DNA of 64,000 nt from Pandoraea oxalativorans (GTDB lineage: Bacteria > Pseudomonadota > Gammaproteobacteria > Burkholderiales > Burkholderiaceae): the NCBI RefSeq assembly GCF_000972785.3, contig NZ_CP011253.3, positions 3,100,001-3,164,000 on the forward strand, read 5' to 3'. The notes under the pieces are model-generated. The model was not told the origin of the DNA. It searched no databases and was given only the letters and a program-made list of their open reading frames with translations. The translations under genes were made by a program, and so were the position numbers. Shown piece by piece: positions 31,850 through 39,500 of this stretch (its first letter is position 1; the number at the start of each line of letters is the position of its first letter).

Positions 31850-32665
31850 TTACTTCGAGCCGAAAATGCGCTGCAACAGGCCCGGCTTTTGATAGTCGGT
31901 AAAGCGCATGGGCTTCTCTTCGCCCTTGAATCGGCTCACCACGTCGCGATAGGCATCGGCTACGTCCGTGCCATCCAGATGGATGGCGGGCGTACCCTGG
32001 TTCGAGGCATGGAGCACCGACTCCGACTCCGGAATCACGCCGATGAGCTTGATTCGCAGAATTTCCTGAATGTCTTCCAGCGACAGCATCTGGCCGTCAT
32101 TGACACGTTTCGGGTTGTAGCGGGTGATGAGCAGATGCTCCTTGATCGGCTCGCTGCCTTCGATGGCGCGCTTCGTCTTCGACGACAGAATGCCAAGAAT
32201 GCGATCCGAGTCACGGACCGACGACACTTCCGGGTTCGTCACCACGAGCGCTTCGTCGGCGAAGTGCATCGCGAGCAATGCGCCCGATTCGATACCGGCC
32301 GGCGAATCGCACACGATGTATTCAAAGCCCATGTCGGCCAGGTCCTGGATGACCTTCTCGACGCCTGCCTGCGTAAGTGCGTCTTTGTCGCGCGTTTGCG
32401 AGGCGGGCAGGATGAACAGGTTCTCGCAGGACTTGTCCTTGATGAGTGCCTGATTGAGGTTCGCCTCGCCCTGAATCACGTTAATCAGGTCGTACACCAC
32501 GCGGCGCTCGACACCCATGATGAGGTCGAGGTTGCGCAGGCCGACGTCGAAATCGATGACTGCCGTCTTGTGCCCCTGCAAGGCGAGGCCGGCGGAAAAG
32601 CTGGCGCTGGTTGTCGTCTTGCCGACACCACCCTTGCCAGAGGTCACCACAATCACTTTTGCCAT
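31850..32665 (-). CDS. minD: Septum site-determining ATPase MinD
   Basis: MinD is a membrane-cycling ATPase that recruits MinC. The N-terminus MAKVIVVTSGKGGVGKTTTS carries the deviant Walker A with its signature lysine (SGKGGVGKTT). Conserved IDFDVGLRNLDLIMG follows. The C-terminal amphipathic membrane helix is FTDYQKPGLLQRIFGSK. The chosen ATG at 32665 is the universal MinD start; upstream residues in the frame are not family-like. Confidence 0.98.
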   Translation of the reverse strand: MAKVIVVTSGKGGVGKTTTSASFSAGLALQGHKTAVIDFDVGLRNLDLIMGVERRVVYDLINVIQGEANLNQALIKDKSCENLFILPASQTRDKDALTQAGVEKVIQDLADMGFEYIVCDSPAGIESGALLAMHFADEALVVTNPEVSSVRDSDRILGILSSKTKRAIEGSEPIKEHLLITRYNPKRVNDGQMLSLEDIQEILRIKLIGVIPESESVLHASNQGTPAIHLDGTDVADAYRDVVSRFKGEEKPMRFTDYQKPGLLQRIFGSK

Positions 32666-32708
32666 CTGTCGATGCCTTCCCAAACTTGAGGATGAAATTA
32701 GCTACGAA

Positions 32709-33476
32709 TTACTTGAGCCCGAGGGGCTCGAAAATCAGTTTGTCGTCTACCAGCCGCACCTGCACCGAACGCCCCTGAACATCGGGCGGCAGCGCATATT
32801 CGCCCGTCCGGTAAATACCGGCGATGGAAATCAGCTCGGGCTCCAGACAGGTACAGAAGATGCGCGCGTCGAGCTTGCCCTTCACCCCTGCCAGTGCCCG
32901 CCCCCGTAGCGGCGCGTAAATGTGAATATTACCTTCCGCGATCACCTCGGCCCCATAACTGACCAGATCGAGGATGATCAGGTCGCCCTTCGCATAGACC
33001 TGCTGGCCCGAACGCAATGGCTTGTCGATGATGGTCGAAGGGATGGAAGAGGCCTCAGGAACCGCCTGTGCCGGCACCACGGACGCCTCGGCGCTTGCCT
33101 GAGGCACTGCCTCGGCATCGTTGGCCTCGCGTGCCGCGCGCGGCGCACGGCGCTCGTGGCGCTCATGACTGTCCAGAAGCGGCAGACCGTCGGCCACCGC
33201 CCAACCCGCTTGTTCGGTGTTGGCGACGACGCCGATCGGCTTCATGCGGAATTCCGCCAGCATTTCGGCCAACGCAGGCACGGCGACGCGTTCGTCTCCC
33301 GCCAGACGCCGTACGTCGATGGCGACGGTGTCGCCAGCAAAAAACTCCGGGGTCGCGTCGAAACGTTGCGCCAGTTCGGTGCGCAACGTGTCCAGTTGAG
33401 GCGTCTTGACTACGAAATGCAGGGTGTCTACGGCACCACTACGTAACTCGAAGTACGGCGTTTTCTTTTGCGGCAT
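32709..33476 (-). CDS. minC: Septum site-determining protein MinC
   Basis: MinC blocks FtsZ assembly away from mid-cell. The N-terminal FtsZ-inhibiting domain starts [19 protein letters not shown], and the C-terminal beta-helical dimer domain reads [44 protein letters not shown] Glu/Ala/Ser/Pro-rich linker joins them. I use ATG 33476 ([14 protein letters not shown]), the usual family start; ATG 33515 ([13 protein letters not shown]) is an alternative and has a weak purine stretch upstream. It heads the minCDE operon. Confidence 0.95.
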   Translation of the reverse strand: MPQKKTPYFELRSGAVDTLHFVVKTPQLDTLRTELAQRFDATPEFFAGDTVAIDVRRLAGDERVAVPALAEMLAEFRMKPIGVVANTEQAGWAVADGLPLLDSHERHERRAPRAAREANDAEAVPQASAEASVVPAQAVPEASSIPSTIIDKPLRSGQQVYAKGDLIILDLVSYGAEVIAEGNIHIYAPLRGRALAGVKGKLDARIFCTCLEPELISIAGIYRTGEYALPPDVQGRSVQVRLVDDKLIFEPLGLK

Positions 33477-33838
33477 GTCAGGTTGTTGTGCGCGATTGCT
33501 GGCAAATTGGGCCATTCTACCGTTCTTGGCCACCCGCAAACCGCAAATAAGCAGGCCAACCTCCGGGCACCCCCGCAAATTGCCCAAAAAGCACCATTGA
33601 TGCAATGCAGCATCACGATGCATTTTGAATACGTCGATGGCGTTGCGAAATGCTAGACGATTGACATGCCAATGTCATCAGCAAAGCCTATTCTCTGGGT
33701 GGGACGGCCCAACGCAAGAAGTGCTGCAAAGCAGCATCGAAAGTACGAATTTTGTCACGCAAGCGTCTTTTTCGTGACCTATCCTTAGAGTCCCTGACGA
33801 GGGACCCACCCTGTGGAACCGCAAACCGGGAGACGAAG

Positions 33839-34027
33839 ATGCTGAGTCATCATGAATTTGCCACCCTGATGCTGGTGAAGGATGCTCCGGAGCAAGTGGA
33901 GCTGGATCGCCCTGACCTCGAATCGTTGCTTGAGAGCAAACTGATCGAGTGGGAAGAGTTGGAGACGGGAGCGAAGTCGCCCCGCCTGACTGTTCAGGGC
34001 CGGTACGTCCTTCAGGCCGTTGCCTGA
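33839..34027 (+). CDS. Conserved-looking 62-residue protein of unknown function
   Basis: The ATG is preceded by GGGAGACGAAG, a plausible ribosome binding site, and the ORF ends at 34027 just before a strong terminator. The product begins MLSHHEFATLMLVKDAPEQV and continues with an acidic heptad-like region (RPDLESLLESKLIEWEELE) and PRLTVQGRYVLQAVA. The last part resembles the wing of a small winged-helix fold, where RLTxxGRxVL is a common wording, so a small DNA-binding or interaction module is possible. It is divergent from minC. No function can be assigned. Confidence 0.7.
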   Translation: MLSHHEFATLMLVKDAPEQVELDRPDLESLLESKLIEWEELETGAKSPRLTVQGRYVLQAVA

Positions 34028-34061
34028 GCGCCCAGCCAGCTGTAAAGGTGTCGGTAGTCGC

Positions 34062-34090
34062 AAAAAAGCCCGCCGGAAGGCGGGCTTTTC
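34062..34090. terminator. Bidirectional terminator between two small genes
   Basis: AAAAGCCCGCC and GGCGGGCTTTT form a perfect hairpin with A and T runs at both ends. It follows the 62-residue gene on plus and the 49-residue gene on minus. Confidence 0.88.
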
Positions 34091-34127
34091 ATTTGTCCGG
34101 GCATTCGCCCGAACCTCTCGACACGAC

Positions 34128-34277
34128 TCAACCGTGCCGGACGTCACGACGGTGACGTCGCCACGTATGGCGCGCCGCCGGATGCTCCCGGCACCAATTA
34201 CGATTTGCCAGCCAGGCCACTGCCGCGCCCACGACCAGCGCAATCACCAACGTCCCAATCAAGCTCCCTGTCAGCAT
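34128..34277 (-). CDS. 49-residue single-pass membrane microprotein
   Basis: A GGAGG Shine-Dalgarno lies 6 bases before the ATG on the minus strand. The product has one clear TM helix (MLTGSLIGTLVIALVVGAAV, residues 1-24 with AWLA) followed by a strongly basic, His/Arg-rich cytosolic-looking tail (CREHPAARHTWRRHRRD) and ends RHG. It is below normal gene-calling length but has a ribosome binding site, a shared terminator downstream, and hydrophobic codons in the right place. Its role is unknown. Confidence 0.6.
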   Translation of the reverse strand: MLTGSLIGTLVIALVVGAAVAWLANRNWCREHPAARHTWRRHRRDVRHG

Positions 34278-34331
34278 AGTGGCCTCCATTCTTCGATGTC
34301 ACGGGATGGCACGACTTCATTCTAGGCAATC

Positions 34332-34366
34332 CCTATCGAAATAGGTACCCGAAAGTGATTCGGGTA
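34332..34366. promoter_or_regulatory. Two adjacent inverted repeats upstream of the microprotein gene
   Basis: CCTAT-CGAA-ATAGG at 34332-34345 is followed at once by TACCCGAA-AGTGA-TTCGGGTA at 34346-34366. Both are perfect. They lie 55-90 bases upstream of the 49-residue gene and could be an operator pair. Confidence 0.5.
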
Positions 34367-34466
34367 TACCGCGTTTGCGTGACATCAAAATGGACGCAAG
34401 TTTCGGGGCCGGGGAGATACCGCGATGCAGCATTTTCCCAAGCAACACAGGCTCGATCAGGAGGCC

Positions 34467-35180
34467 TCAGGCGATAGCGCCGCCCGCGTCGATCAGCACC
34501 GTGGCGCCTGTCGCGCTCGGCGTCCCGGCGAGATACAGAATGGTATTTGCCACATCTTCCGCCGCGACGACCCGACGTGCCGGCAGACGCTCTGCTGCGT
34601 TGCGATACATCGCCTCACGGTCCGCTTCGGCAAGCTTGTTCCACAGTGGCGTGGCCGTCAGCCCCGGCGACACCGTGTTGACGCGAACCGGCGACAACTC
34701 CAACGCCAGCCCCCGACCCAACGCCTCCACCGCCGCGTTGATGGCGCCCTGCACCACCGACGACGTGTTCGGTCGCACGCTGAGGTACCCCGACGTCAGC
34801 GTAAGCGACCCACCGTCCTCGATGCGCGCGAACTTCGCCACGTGATAGGTCCCCCAGAACTTGCTGTCGAACGCCGCGTGCGCGTCGTCGAGCGAGAGTT
34901 TGCGCACCTGACCGGTCGGCGTTTGCGCCGCAGAAATCACGACGTGTTGCCACGGCGCATGGTCGGCGAAGAATCTCTGGACGGCGGCCACGTCGCCGGT
35001 ATCGAGCACGGCGGCGCGCGCCGTGCTGCCGATCGTCGCCAGCGCTTCGTCGAGCTTCGTCCGACTGCGCGAGGCGATCGTGACGGCCGCCCCCGCCTTG
35101 GCAAACGCCTGCGCGGCGGCACGGCCAATGCCGGAACTGCCGCCAATCACCAGCACGCGCTGACCTTCGAAATTGAACAT
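34467..35180 (-). CDS. Short-chain dehydrogenase-like protein lacking the Tyr/Lys pair
   Basis: The cofactor-binding loop LVIGGSSGIGRAAAQAF near residue 12 and a Rossmann core are clear, and the C-terminal region VRVNTVSPGLTATPLW is standard for the family. However, where active SDRs have YxxxK before the AAVEAL helix, this protein reads SSVVQGAINAAVEALG, so the catalytic Tyr aligns with Gln and the Lys with Asn. It may bind NAD(P) without classical dehydrogenase chemistry or belong to a divergent subgroup. It is divergent from a LysR gene 162 bases away, the usual layout for a regulator and its target. Confidence 0.85.
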   Translation of the reverse strand: MFNFEGQRVLVIGGSSGIGRAAAQAFAKAGAAVTIASRSRTKLDEALATIGSTARAAVLDTGDVAAVQRFFADHAPWQHVVISAAQTPTGQVRKLSLDDAHAAFDSKFWGTYHVAKFARIEDGGSLTLTSGYLSVRPNTSSVVQGAINAAVEALGRGLALELSPVRVNTVSPGLTATPLWNKLAEADREAMYRNAAERLPARRVVAAEDVANTILYLAGTPSATGATVLIDAGGAIA

Positions 35181-35342
35181 GGTGTAACTCCAGAATGAGA
35201 TCGATGAAATCGGAGAGGGAGACAACCGCGACGTCGCAACTCGGAGGCAACGTCATGAGGCTATTGTGATCCTCGCCGCGCAAGACGATAATCCCCCGCA
35301 TAACTGAATTACTCTCTTCAAATCATTGATAATCGCGCCGCG

Positions 35343-36248
35343 ATGATTGACCAGACACTCGATCTCACGCTTTTTGACCGCGTTGTCGTTACCGGCAGCA
35401 TGTCGGCAGCCGCGCGCGAGCTGGGCTTGTCACTCGCCGTCGTGAGCAAACGACTCGGCCTACTGGAGCAACGCCTCGGCGTGCGGCTGCTTAACCGCAC
35501 CACGCGCAAACAGGCGCTCACCGAAGAGGGTCAGGTATTTCACGGGTGCTGCCAGCGGATTCTGGCGGAGATTGCCGAGGCCGAACGGCTGATGACGCGG
35601 CAAGCGGGCACCGTCGGCGGCGTGCTGCGCATCAGCGCACCGCGCGCGTTCGGCCGTCGTCATCTGACGCCGCTCCTCGTTGCGTTTCGCGAATGGCATC
35701 CGGACGTGAAAGTGCATCTCTCGCTGAGCGATCAGTGGGTCGATCTGGTCGCGCACGGCATCGACGTGGCGATTCGCGTCGGCACCCTGCCCGATTCGAG
35801 CCTGGTCGCACAGGAACTGGCACCGAACTACCGCGTGCTCGTCGCCTCGCCTGCGTATCTGCAACAGCGCGGCACGCCCAGGGACGTCGGCGATCTGCGG
35901 CAGCACGACTGCATATTGTTCGGCAATTCACCTCACGGCGACTGGCGTTTTGTGTCGCAATCCGAAACATTGCGCGTGCAGGTGCCGGACACATACGTTG
36001 TGGACGACGGCGATACCGCCCACGAACTCGCTCTGCACGGTGCGGGCATCACGCAGAAATCGATCTGGGATGTAGGCGACGATATTCAGGCGGGACGCCT
36101 GGCGCGCGTGCTTCCTTCGCTCAGGATCCTTGCCGCGCCGCTACACGCCGTGTATCCGCACAGCCGTCATATCGCGCCGCGCACGCGCGTGTTCGTCGAC
36201 TTTCTGCGCGACCGGCTGCGGGCGACATGGCGCTGGCCGCAGGACTGA
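35343..36248 (+). CDS. LysR-family transcriptional regulator
   Basis: The N-terminal winged helix covers residues 5-64: LTLFDRVVVTGSMSAAAREL, then VVSKRLGLLEQRLGVRLLNR. The remaining 230 residues form the ligand-binding domain, with the usual LRISAPRAFGRRHLTPLLVAF opening. It is divergently placed from the SDR-like gene 34467-35180 and probably regulates it as well as itself. The family binds T-N11-A sites in the intergenic region; no inducer can be predicted. Confidence 0.92.
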   Translation: MIDQTLDLTLFDRVVVTGSMSAAARELGLSLAVVSKRLGLLEQRLGVRLLNRTTRKQALTEEGQVFHGCCQRILAEIAEAERLMTRQAGTVGGVLRISAPRAFGRRHLTPLLVAFREWHPDVKVHLSLSDQWVDLVAHGIDVAIRVGTLPDSSLVAQELAPNYRVLVASPAYLQQRGTPRDVGDLRQHDCILFGNSPHGDWRFVSQSETLRVQVPDTYVVDDGDTAHELALHGAGITQKSIWDVGDDIQAGRLARVLPSLRILAAPLHAVYPHSRHIAPRTRVFVDFLRDRLRATWRWPQD

Positions 36249-36319
36249 GGTGCGTAGCGTCATCAGCCTCGTCGGCCTCATCCCGTCCCCTACCCCGCAT
36301 TCACAGCGTGGGCGAGCGC

Positions 36320-36946
36320 TCAGCCGTTCGGGCGTTCTGCGTCGGACGCTTCAATCGCCTGACGTCCGGCCGCCAGCAGCGCCTCCGATAGCGCAGGGTC
36401 GGCACCGACCACCGCGCGCGACAAGATCAACGAACCGACCATCTGCGAGAAACGCGCCATGGCATTGCGCGTTGCCTGCGCCTGCGTAAGCCCCCGGGCA
36501 ACGCCTGCCGCCGTCATCCGTTCGAGCGACGCCGCCAGCCCCTTCGCGTAATACGCCTGCGCCTGCTCACCAATACGTGGCACGTCGCCTGCGAACCCCG
36601 CCACCGGGCACCCGCACGCCACATCGTCACGATGCTCGGTCGACAGATACGCCTCGACGCCGACCTTCGGAGGGACGGCCGGATCGTCCGACGCGGCCGA
36701 GGCCGACGCGTCACCCATGCTTTGCGCCATTCGCGCCTCGTTGGCGGCCATCGCGCGCGCCATTACTGCGCAGACGAGCGCGTCCTTCGACTTGAAGTGG
36801 TTATAGAAGCCGCCCTGTGTGAAACCGGCCTCCTTCATCAACGCCGTTAGCCCGACCGCATCGACGCCGCGCTCGCGAAACAGCCGGTCGGCCGCACTGA
36901 CGATAGCTTCGCGATTCTCTGCGGCCTGCTCTCTGGAAATACCCAT
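36320..36946 (-). CDS. TetR-family transcriptional regulator
   Basis: Residues 8-60 form the helix-turn-helix: REAIVSAADRLFRERGVDAV, GLTALMKEAGFTQGGFYNHF, KSKDALVCAVM. The QGGFYNHFKSKDAL wording is that of the AcrR/NemR-like group. The C-terminal domain has a CGCPVAGFAGDVPR segment with two cysteines in CGC context that could sense electrophiles, although this is a guess. It is divergent from an SDR gene with two inverted repeats in the shared intergenic region. Confidence 0.9.
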   Translation of the reverse strand: MGISREQAAENREAIVSAADRLFRERGVDAVGLTALMKEAGFTQGGFYNHFKSKDALVCAVMARAMAANEARMAQSMGDASASAASDDPAVPPKVGVEAYLSTEHRDDVACGCPVAGFAGDVPRIGEQAQAYYAKGLAASLERMTAAGVARGLTQAQATRNAMARFSQMVGSLILSRAVVGADPALSEALLAAGRQAIEASDAERPNG

Positions 36947-37004
36947 TTACCGCTCCTCGTCCGACGACAGCGCAATCGCCCCTATCGGACTCATCGAAAA
37001 AGAC

Positions 37005-37083
37005 AATGTCGATCACCATTGACATTAGCCCAGCGGACTGGGCACAATGCATCGCAAATGACGATGGCGACCACAATTGTCAT
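37005..37083. promoter_or_regulatory. Two inverted repeats between the TetR and SDR genes
   Basis: AATGTC-N10-GACATT at 37005-37026 and ATGACGAT-N10-ATTGTCAT at 37058-37083 share the core ATGAC/GTCAT theme. They sit between divergent start sites and are good candidates for TetR operators. Confidence 0.55.
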
Positions 37084-37152
37084 GAAGTATAGCCGAAAGC
37101 GTACGCCGTCCACCCGACTGGCGTGGCCCACTTACCTTGCTGGAGTAGTGCA

Positions 37153-37869
37153 ATGAAGATCAAAGATGCGGTTGTTTTCGTGACCGGGGCCAACCGTGGC
37201 CTGGGCCTCGAATTTGCCAAACAGGCGCTGGCGCTTGGCGCGAAGAAGGTCTACGCAGGCTCGCGCGATCCGTCGAAGGTGACGCTGCCGGGCGTGATTC
37301 CCGTCAAGCTCGACGTCAATAATCCGGATGACGTGGCCGCCGCCGCGCGACTCGCAGGCGATGTGACCCTGCTCATCAACAACGCCGGGATCGCTCGCCC
37401 GACCCAGGGCTTGACCAAGCCCGGCGCCGCCGAGCTGCTGCGCGACACGCTCGAGACCAACCTGTTCGGCGTGCTCGCCATGACGCAGGCATTCGCTCCC
37501 GTCCTCGGCGGCAACGGCGGCGGCGCGTTGCTCAACGTGTTGTCGATCGTAAGCTGGATCACGTCGAGCTACATTCCTGAATATGCGATTACCAAATCGG
37601 CCGCGTGGTCGCTGACGAACGGCGTCCGCCGCGAACTGAGCGCGCAGAACACGCAGGTGATCGGCCTGCACGCAGGCTACATCGACACCGATCTCACGAG
37701 CGGCATCGACGCCGAAAAGAGCGCGCCGTCCGACGTCGTGCGTCAGGCTTACGAGGCCATCGAGGCGGGTGCGTTGGAAGTGAGCGTCGATGACGCCACG
37801 CGCCAGATCAAGCAAGGTCTGTCGCAGGGCGTCTATCTGATCGATCTGGAAGCCGAAGCGCAGTCCTGA
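37153..37869 (+). CDS. SDR family oxidoreductase
   Basis: This 238-residue classical SDR has the cofactor loop VFVTGANRGLGLEFAKQAL near residue 12, LLINNAGIARP near 75, Ser in LSIVSWI, and the catalytic pair in YAITKSAAWSL near 144. Its substrate is unknown. The start ATG at 37153 (MKIKDAVVFVTGANRG) is canonical; the frame is open 30 bases upstream. It is divergent from the TetR gene, a layout typical of inducible detoxification enzymes. It ends at a bidirectional terminator shared with rdgC. Confidence 0.9.
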   Translation: MKIKDAVVFVTGANRGLGLEFAKQALALGAKKVYAGSRDPSKVTLPGVIPVKLDVNNPDDVAAAARLAGDVTLLINNAGIARPTQGLTKPGAAELLRDTLETNLFGVLAMTQAFAPVLGGNGGGALLNVLSIVSWITSSYIPEYAITKSAAWSLTNGVRRELSAQNTQVIGLHAGYIDTDLTSGIDAEKSAPSDVVRQAYEAIEAGALEVSVDDATRQIKQGLSQGVYLIDLEAEAQS

Positions 37870-37901
37870 AACGCGCTCGCAAGATTACGCACTTGCCAGC
37901 A

Positions 37902-37939
37902 AAAACGCCGCGACACCCTTTCAGGTCTCGCGGCGTTTT
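37902..37939. terminator. Bidirectional terminator between the SDR gene and rdgC
   Basis: AAAACGCCGCGA and TCGCGGCGTTTT are perfect 12-base arms around a 14-base loop that itself contains a short inner stem. T runs are present on both strands. Confidence 0.88.
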
Positions 37940-37995
37940 GTCTTGCGTGCGTCGTAGACGAGCGCCAGGGCTCACCGACAGCCGGTTCAGCCCTC

Positions 37996-38910
37996 TCAGG
38001 CCGCCTTGTCCATCTGACGTTCACCGCCCACGGCTTCGACCAGATCGTCGAGCATGCGGGCGAGTTCGCCGGTCATGAGTGCCACGTCGGCATCGAACTT
38101 CTCGGCCTCGCCTTCCGCGGTCGGGTCGGTAGCGTCCTTGATGATGTCGAGCGGCGTAATGCGCTTGATGATGAACGCGTCGGTCAGCACGAACGAGATG
38201 CGGTCGTTCCACGTCATCGCCAACTTCGTGCAGCGCTTGCCAGCTTCGATGTGCTGACGCACGTCCGCGCCATCGAGCGGGTGCGCCACATAACGCACGG
38301 CCGCCTTTTCGTCGGTGTTCGAGCGCAGTTCCACATCCTGATCGACGGTGAAACCGGACGGCGCTTCATTGCCCGCCAGCCAAGACGTCATCACGGACAC
38401 CGGCGCTTCGTTGAGTTCGACGTTCTCGAGGACGATGTCCAGCGTCTTGAGCAGCAAGCTGCGCACTTCGTCGGCCTTGGCGGGCGACGCAGCGTCGATG
38501 ACCAGCCAGCGATTGACCGGATCGATCCACACGCGCGTGTCGCGACGAATGCCGAACGCGCGCGGCAGCAACTCGTCCGTGACCTGCTCCTTGAGTTCAC
38601 GCATCTGCTTGCGCCCCGGCTTGAAGCCTTGCTGCTCCTCAAGCTCGGCGGCCTTGGCGCGCGTCACCTGATTGACGACGGTCGTCGGCAGCAGCTTCTT
38701 TTCGGCCCGATAGGCCAGCAGGAACTGACGATTGATGCTGTGCACGAGCTCGCCGCCATCGCGCGGCGGCGCCCAGCCCTGCACCTGCATTTCCAGGCTG
38801 CCGCCCTCGCGGAAGGCATGCTTCTCGAGCGCCTCTTCCATTTGCGCGACGCTCATGGACCAACCGGCAGGAATTCGGTGCAACTGAAGATTCTTGAACC
38901 ACATCGGCAT
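37996..38910 (-). CDS. rdgC: Recombination-associated protein RdgC
   Basis: RdgC forms a ring-shaped dimer around double-stranded DNA and modulates RecA. The start [20 protein letters not shown] matches the family opening, and the middle contains [21 protein letters not shown] and [28 protein letters not shown], both diagnostic. The 304-residue length is normal. The frame begins at a GTG one codon earlier; the ATG at 38910 is preferred. It is a stand-alone gene between the SDR gene and the DUF1854 gene. Confidence 0.96.
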   Translation of the reverse strand: MPMWFKNLQLHRIPAGWSMSVAQMEEALEKHAFREGGSLEMQVQGWAPPRDGGELVHSINRQFLLAYRAEKKLLPTTVVNQVTRAKAAELEEQQGFKPGRKQMRELKEQVTDELLPRAFGIRRDTRVWIDPVNRWLVIDAASPAKADEVRSLLLKTLDIVLENVELNEAPVSVMTSWLAGNEAPSGFTVDQDVELRSNTDEKAAVRYVAHPLDGADVRQHIEAGKRCTKLAMTWNDRISFVLTDAFIIKRITPLDIIKDATDPTAEGEAEKFDADVALMTGELARMLDDLVEAVGGERQMDKAA

Positions 38911-38991
38911 CACCGCAAAATCAAAAGCATGGATTTTAACAGTGTGCCGAGGTGCAGCGAAGTGCGAGAACCTGAATCGTGCAACCAGACG

Positions 38992-39459
38992 TCACAGGAA
39001 ACGGTCGAGAATCTTGCGGCTGGGCTTGTCCAGCGTGCCCGTATCGCGAATCAGGAAGTGAATGCCGTGGTTATCGGTGATGAGCAGTGTCTGTCCGCCG
39101 AGACGGCGAATGTCCTCTTCGCCGCGCAGCACGAACGACGCTTCGCCACGGTTCGTCTCGACGGTCCACGTGCTGGGCGTCGCATACGTCGACACGCCCC
39201 TGATGCGCTGCACTTCGGGCATGAACTCGCGTGCGGCGAGCTCCTCCGAGACAAGCACGCGCATGGCAGCAGGCAGCGCGTCGAGCGAGTCGAGCCAGAC
39301 CAGCTCGCGCCCTTCCGTGCTCACGAGCGCCAGCCCCTCGTCCGGCGCGGCAATCGGAAAGGCCCGCACGGGCACCACGCCCTCATGGGCGACGCCCTCG
39401 GCGTCGGTCAGCACCAAACGGCCGAAGGCGTTGCGCGACAGGATGAAATCGATCTGCAT
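38992..39459 (-). CDS. DUF1854 family protein associated with cyanophycin metabolism
   Basis: The 155-residue protein contains the DUF1854 features TDAEGVAHEGVVPVRAFPIA and, in the second half, ISTY-like VSTYATPSTWTVETNRGEAS and the closing LLITDNHGIHFLIRDTGTL. It follows the ABC transporter gene by 41 bases on the same strand and faces away from the two cyanophycin synthetase genes. In Burkholderiales DUF1854 proteins are repeatedly found with cphA and this ABC transporter, which is the basis of the product name; the biochemical role is not known. Confidence 0.88.
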   Translation of the reverse strand: MQIDFILSRNAFGRLVLTDAEGVAHEGVVPVRAFPIAAPDEGLALVSTEGRELVWLDSLDALPAAMRVLVSEELAAREFMPEVQRIRGVSTYATPSTWTVETNRGEASFVLRGEEDIRRLGGQTLLITDNHGIHFLIRDTGTLDKPSRKILDRFL

Positions 39460-39500
39460 AAGAGTCTTCGCGAACGGTTCTGTTGACGGTCAGTCGGCGA

